A DNA stretch of 8,363 bases, taken from positions 1 to 8,363 of the forward strand of contig JAVBYK010000471.1 of the NCBI GenBank assembly GCA_030824095.1, written 5' to 3'. Below the pieces are notes generated by a model. That model was not told the origin of the DNA, searched no databases, and was given only the letters and a program-made list of their open reading frames with translations. Shown here one piece after another: positions 6,451 through 8,363 of the stretch; position 1 is the stretch's first letter, and every line of letters begins with the position of its first letter. Source of the DNA: a bacterium (lineage in GTDB: Bacteria; Pseudomonadota; Gammaproteobacteria; Burkholderiales; Burkholderiaceae_C). Made by a program: the position numbers and the translations under genes.

Positions 6451-8363
6451 ATGGCGGCATCCGCTCTGCTGAGTGTGGTGCCCGGCGCATCCTGCACACT
6501 GTGTGACATTCTGGACCCGTCGCGGGGATCGGTACAGCCCCCCATCCGGGCCGACATCTTCGGTGCGCAACGGTTTGCGCAGCATGGCCGCATATTGGGA
6601 GAGGCGCACCGTTCCGCCACGGATGGCTCGCGCGCCGCCACATTTTTCCCACGACTGCGGGACAACATCCGCGCACTGCGCCAGAGTCACCAATACATCG
6701 GCCTGCAAGCCAGCTCGGGCTATGACATCAGTCCAGCGGCCGAGTGGCTGCTTGACAACTTTCACGTCATCGAGGCGCAGATCAAGGAGATTCACGACGG
6801 CTTGCCCCGCGGCTACTTCCGCAAGCTCCCCATGCTGCAGGGCGCGCCACTATCCGGCCTACCCCGCATCTACGGTGTTGCGTGGTCCTTTGTTGCACAC
6901 ACCGACGGGGCGTTTGACGAGGCGCTGCTAACCCAGTTTCTGACGGCCTACCAGGATGTGTGCGAACTCAAGCTCAGCGAGGCATGGGCATTGCCCACCA
7001 CGCTGCGGGTAGTCCTGGTTGAAAGCCTGCGGCGCCTGGCCGAGCGGGTAGCGACCAACAAGGCAGCCCGCGAGGTTGCCAACATCTGCTTTGATCACAT
7101 TGACCAATACGATGGGGATGCACTCGACCGGCTGCAGAGTCTGCTGAACCAGCGCGGGGTTGCCAATGTTTTCCTGGCCCAGATGGCGCAGCGGCTACAT
7201 GACCGCCGTGCGACAGGTGAAGATGTGGGATTGCCCGCCGTTCAGGACTGGCTGCGCACGGCTCTGCCTGACCTGGGCGCCATGCAGACCCAGCAAAGCG
7301 CCGCCCAGGCTGAAGACAATTTGAGCGTCAGCAACGCGGTCAATTCCCTGCGCGCCATTGGCGGCTCGGACTGGTCGGGCATCATTGCCCGCACCAACGC
7401 ACTGGTACGACTGATGTTGACATCCAGACTGTTTGCCGCGGAGGACGATGCGACGCGGGATCAGACACTGCATGCCATCGAAAAGCTGGCCAGGCGCAGC
7501 GGCAAGGCAGAAGCCTCGGTGGGGCGCACCCTGCTGGACCTCATGCAAGCAGGCTCCGGTCGGGACGACGCATCCTCGGTCGCCCACCACTGGCTGCGCG
7601 GCAACGGACAGTCGGCGCTGACGGACGCACTGGAGCTTCACACGCAATGGGGCTTTGCATGGCAGAACCTTGCCCGGCGCATGGTCTTCCCCATTTACCT
7701 GTCTGTTCTGGTAGCAACGCTGTGCGCCGTGATCGGTTTTTTGCTGCGCCAAGACCTCGCCCAGACAGGCGCGTCAGACCCGGCCTGGGTGATCGCGTTG
7801 GGCATGCTGGCGATGGCCTTCCCCGCTTCGGAGGCCGTGGTTGCGGTACTCAACCGCTTGATCTGTGAATCCATCCGTCCGCACCGCCTGCCCCGGCTGG
7901 CACTGGCCGACGGCATTCCCGTGGACCATCGCGTCATCGTGGTGATTCCCTGCATGCTGTCCGACAGGGCGTCCAACCGCGAGCTGGCACACCGGCTGGA
8001 GCTGCACTACCTCGCCAATCCGGAGAGTGCGGCCCAGTTCGCTCTGCTGACCGACTGGGCAGATGCGAGCGCACCGAACCTGGCCACCGACACGGAACTG
8101 CTGGCATCGGCCAGGCAGCACATGGATGACCTCAACGCACGCCACCCGCGCAGTGCCGAAGACCCTGACCGCTGTCTGCGCTTTCTGCTGCTGCACCGTG
8201 CTCGCGTGTTCAGCGAAAGTGAGCAGCGATGGATAGGGTGGGAGCGCAAGCGGGGAAAGCTCGAACAGCTGGTGTCTGCCCTGGCGCAAAACTGCCGCAG
8301 CGTGTTTCTGGATCTGGGCGCGACATCCCACCTCGCCAACTCCACCCGCTACATCGTGACGCT
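6451..8363 (+). CDS. ndvB: Cyclic beta-1,2-glucan synthase, NdvB/ChvB family (N-terminal part, cut by window edge)
   Basis: The first 637 residues of a protein that in this family is usually about 2800 residues long. The enzyme is an inner-membrane glycosyltransferase that self-primes and elongates a beta-1,2-glucan from UDP-glucose, then trims and cyclises it for export to the periplasm. Visible family marks: SPAAEWLLDNFHVIEAQIKE from residue 94, LPRIYGVAWSFVAHTDG from 137, and TTLRVVLVESLRRLAERV just after. Two membrane helices follow at about 412-432 and 446-468. Then comes the start of the GT84 region: LPRLALADGIP at 480, a VIVVIP strand near 496, HYLANPE from 519, FALLTDWADA, and GWERKRGK around 596-603. 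The window ends at RYIVTL, just before the expected DAD metal/UDP-sugar motif. The ATG at 6451 has almost no spacing to AGGGT and directly follows the upstream stop, so reinitiation is likely; GTG at 6475 is another possible start. The C-terminal GH94 part lies outside the window. Confidence 0.9.
   Translation, partial: MAASALLSVVPGASCTLCDILDPSRGSVQPPIRADIFGAQRFAQHGRILGEAHRSATDGSRAATFFPRLRDNIRALRQSHQYIGLQASSGYDISPAAEWLLDNFHVIEAQIKEIHDGLPRGYFRKLPMLQGAPLSGLPRIYGVAWSFVAHTDGAFDEALLTQFLTAYQDVCELKLSEAWALPTTLRVVLVESLRRLAERVATNKAAREVANICFDHIDQYDGDALDRLQSLLNQRGVANVFLAQMAQRLHDRRATGEDVGLPAVQDWLRTALPDLGAMQTQQSAAQAEDNLSVSNAVNSLRAIGGSDWSGIIARTNALVRLMLTSRLFAAEDDATRDQTLHAIEKLARRSGKAEASVGRTLLDLMQAGSGRDDASSVAHHWLRGNGQSALTDALELHTQWGFAWQNLARRMVFPIYLSVLVATLCAVIGFLLRQDLAQTGASDPAWVIALGMLAMAFPASEAVVAVLNRLICESIRPHRLPRLALADGIPVDHRVIVVIPCMLSDRASNRELAHRLELHYLANPESAAQFALLTDWADASAPNLATDTELLASARQHMDDLNARHPRSAEDPDRCLRFLLLHRARVFSESEQRWIGWERKRGKLEQLVSALAQNCRSVFLDLGATSHLANSTRYIVT

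Noticed and set aside
6025..6795. Minus-strand open frame of 256 codons across the leader, the small ORF and the synthase start
   Set aside because: It overlaps the end of the receiver gene and the clearly coding synthase N-terminus, has no good ribosome site, and reads as low-information sequence with many H, R and C residues.
6473..6931. Plus-strand open frame of 152 codons
   Set aside because: It is the +1 shadow of the glucan synthase, whose own frame gives strong NdvB motifs over the same bases.

Overview
The base composition is high-GC (third codon positions mostly G or C). The protein content is a CHASE3 hybrid kinase, c-di-GMP signalling and a cyclic beta-1,2-glucan synthase. Together these point to a proteobacterium, most likely a betaproteobacterium of the Burkholderiales/Comamonadaceae type. 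That placement rests on the flavour of the proteins, not on any marker gene.

Layout. Positions 1-61 may hold the last codons of a plus-strand gene. Positions 48-551 (minus) encode a 167-residue protein whose C-terminal part resembles the toxin-binding domain of Xre/MbcA/ParS-type antitoxins; no partner toxin is visible. A 270-base divergent intergenic region (552-821) follows, with two hairpin-forming dyads and no convincing promoter. Then comes a tight plus-strand cassette of three signalling genes. The first (822-4373) is a 1183-residue membrane hybrid histidine kinase: CHASE3, PAS, PAS, HisKA, HATPase, degenerate receiver, receiver, HPt. The second (4387-5646) is a receiver-EAL protein with a complete set of c-di-GMP phosphodiesterase residues. 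The third (5643-6071) is a stand-alone receiver whose ATG overlaps the preceding stop codon. After a 133-base leader with mutually exclusive inverted repeats come an 80-codon ORF with a C-terminal hydrophobic segment (6205-6447) and, in the same frame after TAG-GGT, the start of a cyclic beta-1,2-glucan synthase (NdvB/ChvB family, 6451 to the right edge, truncated by the window).

How the genes may work together. The kinase carries every site for a four-step His-Asp-His-Asp relay (H523, D960, H1116, then an external receiver). The two downstream proteins supply the terminal receivers D75 and D71. The REC-EAL protein has the same domain order and catalytic-residue spacing as Pseudomonas aeruginosa RocR, and the cassette resembles the Roc/Sad logic (hybrid kinase, REC-EAL protein, second receiver protein). 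Here, however, the second receiver has no DNA-binding domain. The predicted output is therefore c-di-GMP hydrolysis tuned by competition for phosphate, not direct transcription control. The neighbouring glucan synthase makes an envelope or osmoregulatory polysaccharide. A link between the cassette and glucan synthesis is suggested only by adjacency and common orientation.

The least explained parts are the leader and small ORF in front of the glucan synthase, and the orphan receiver.
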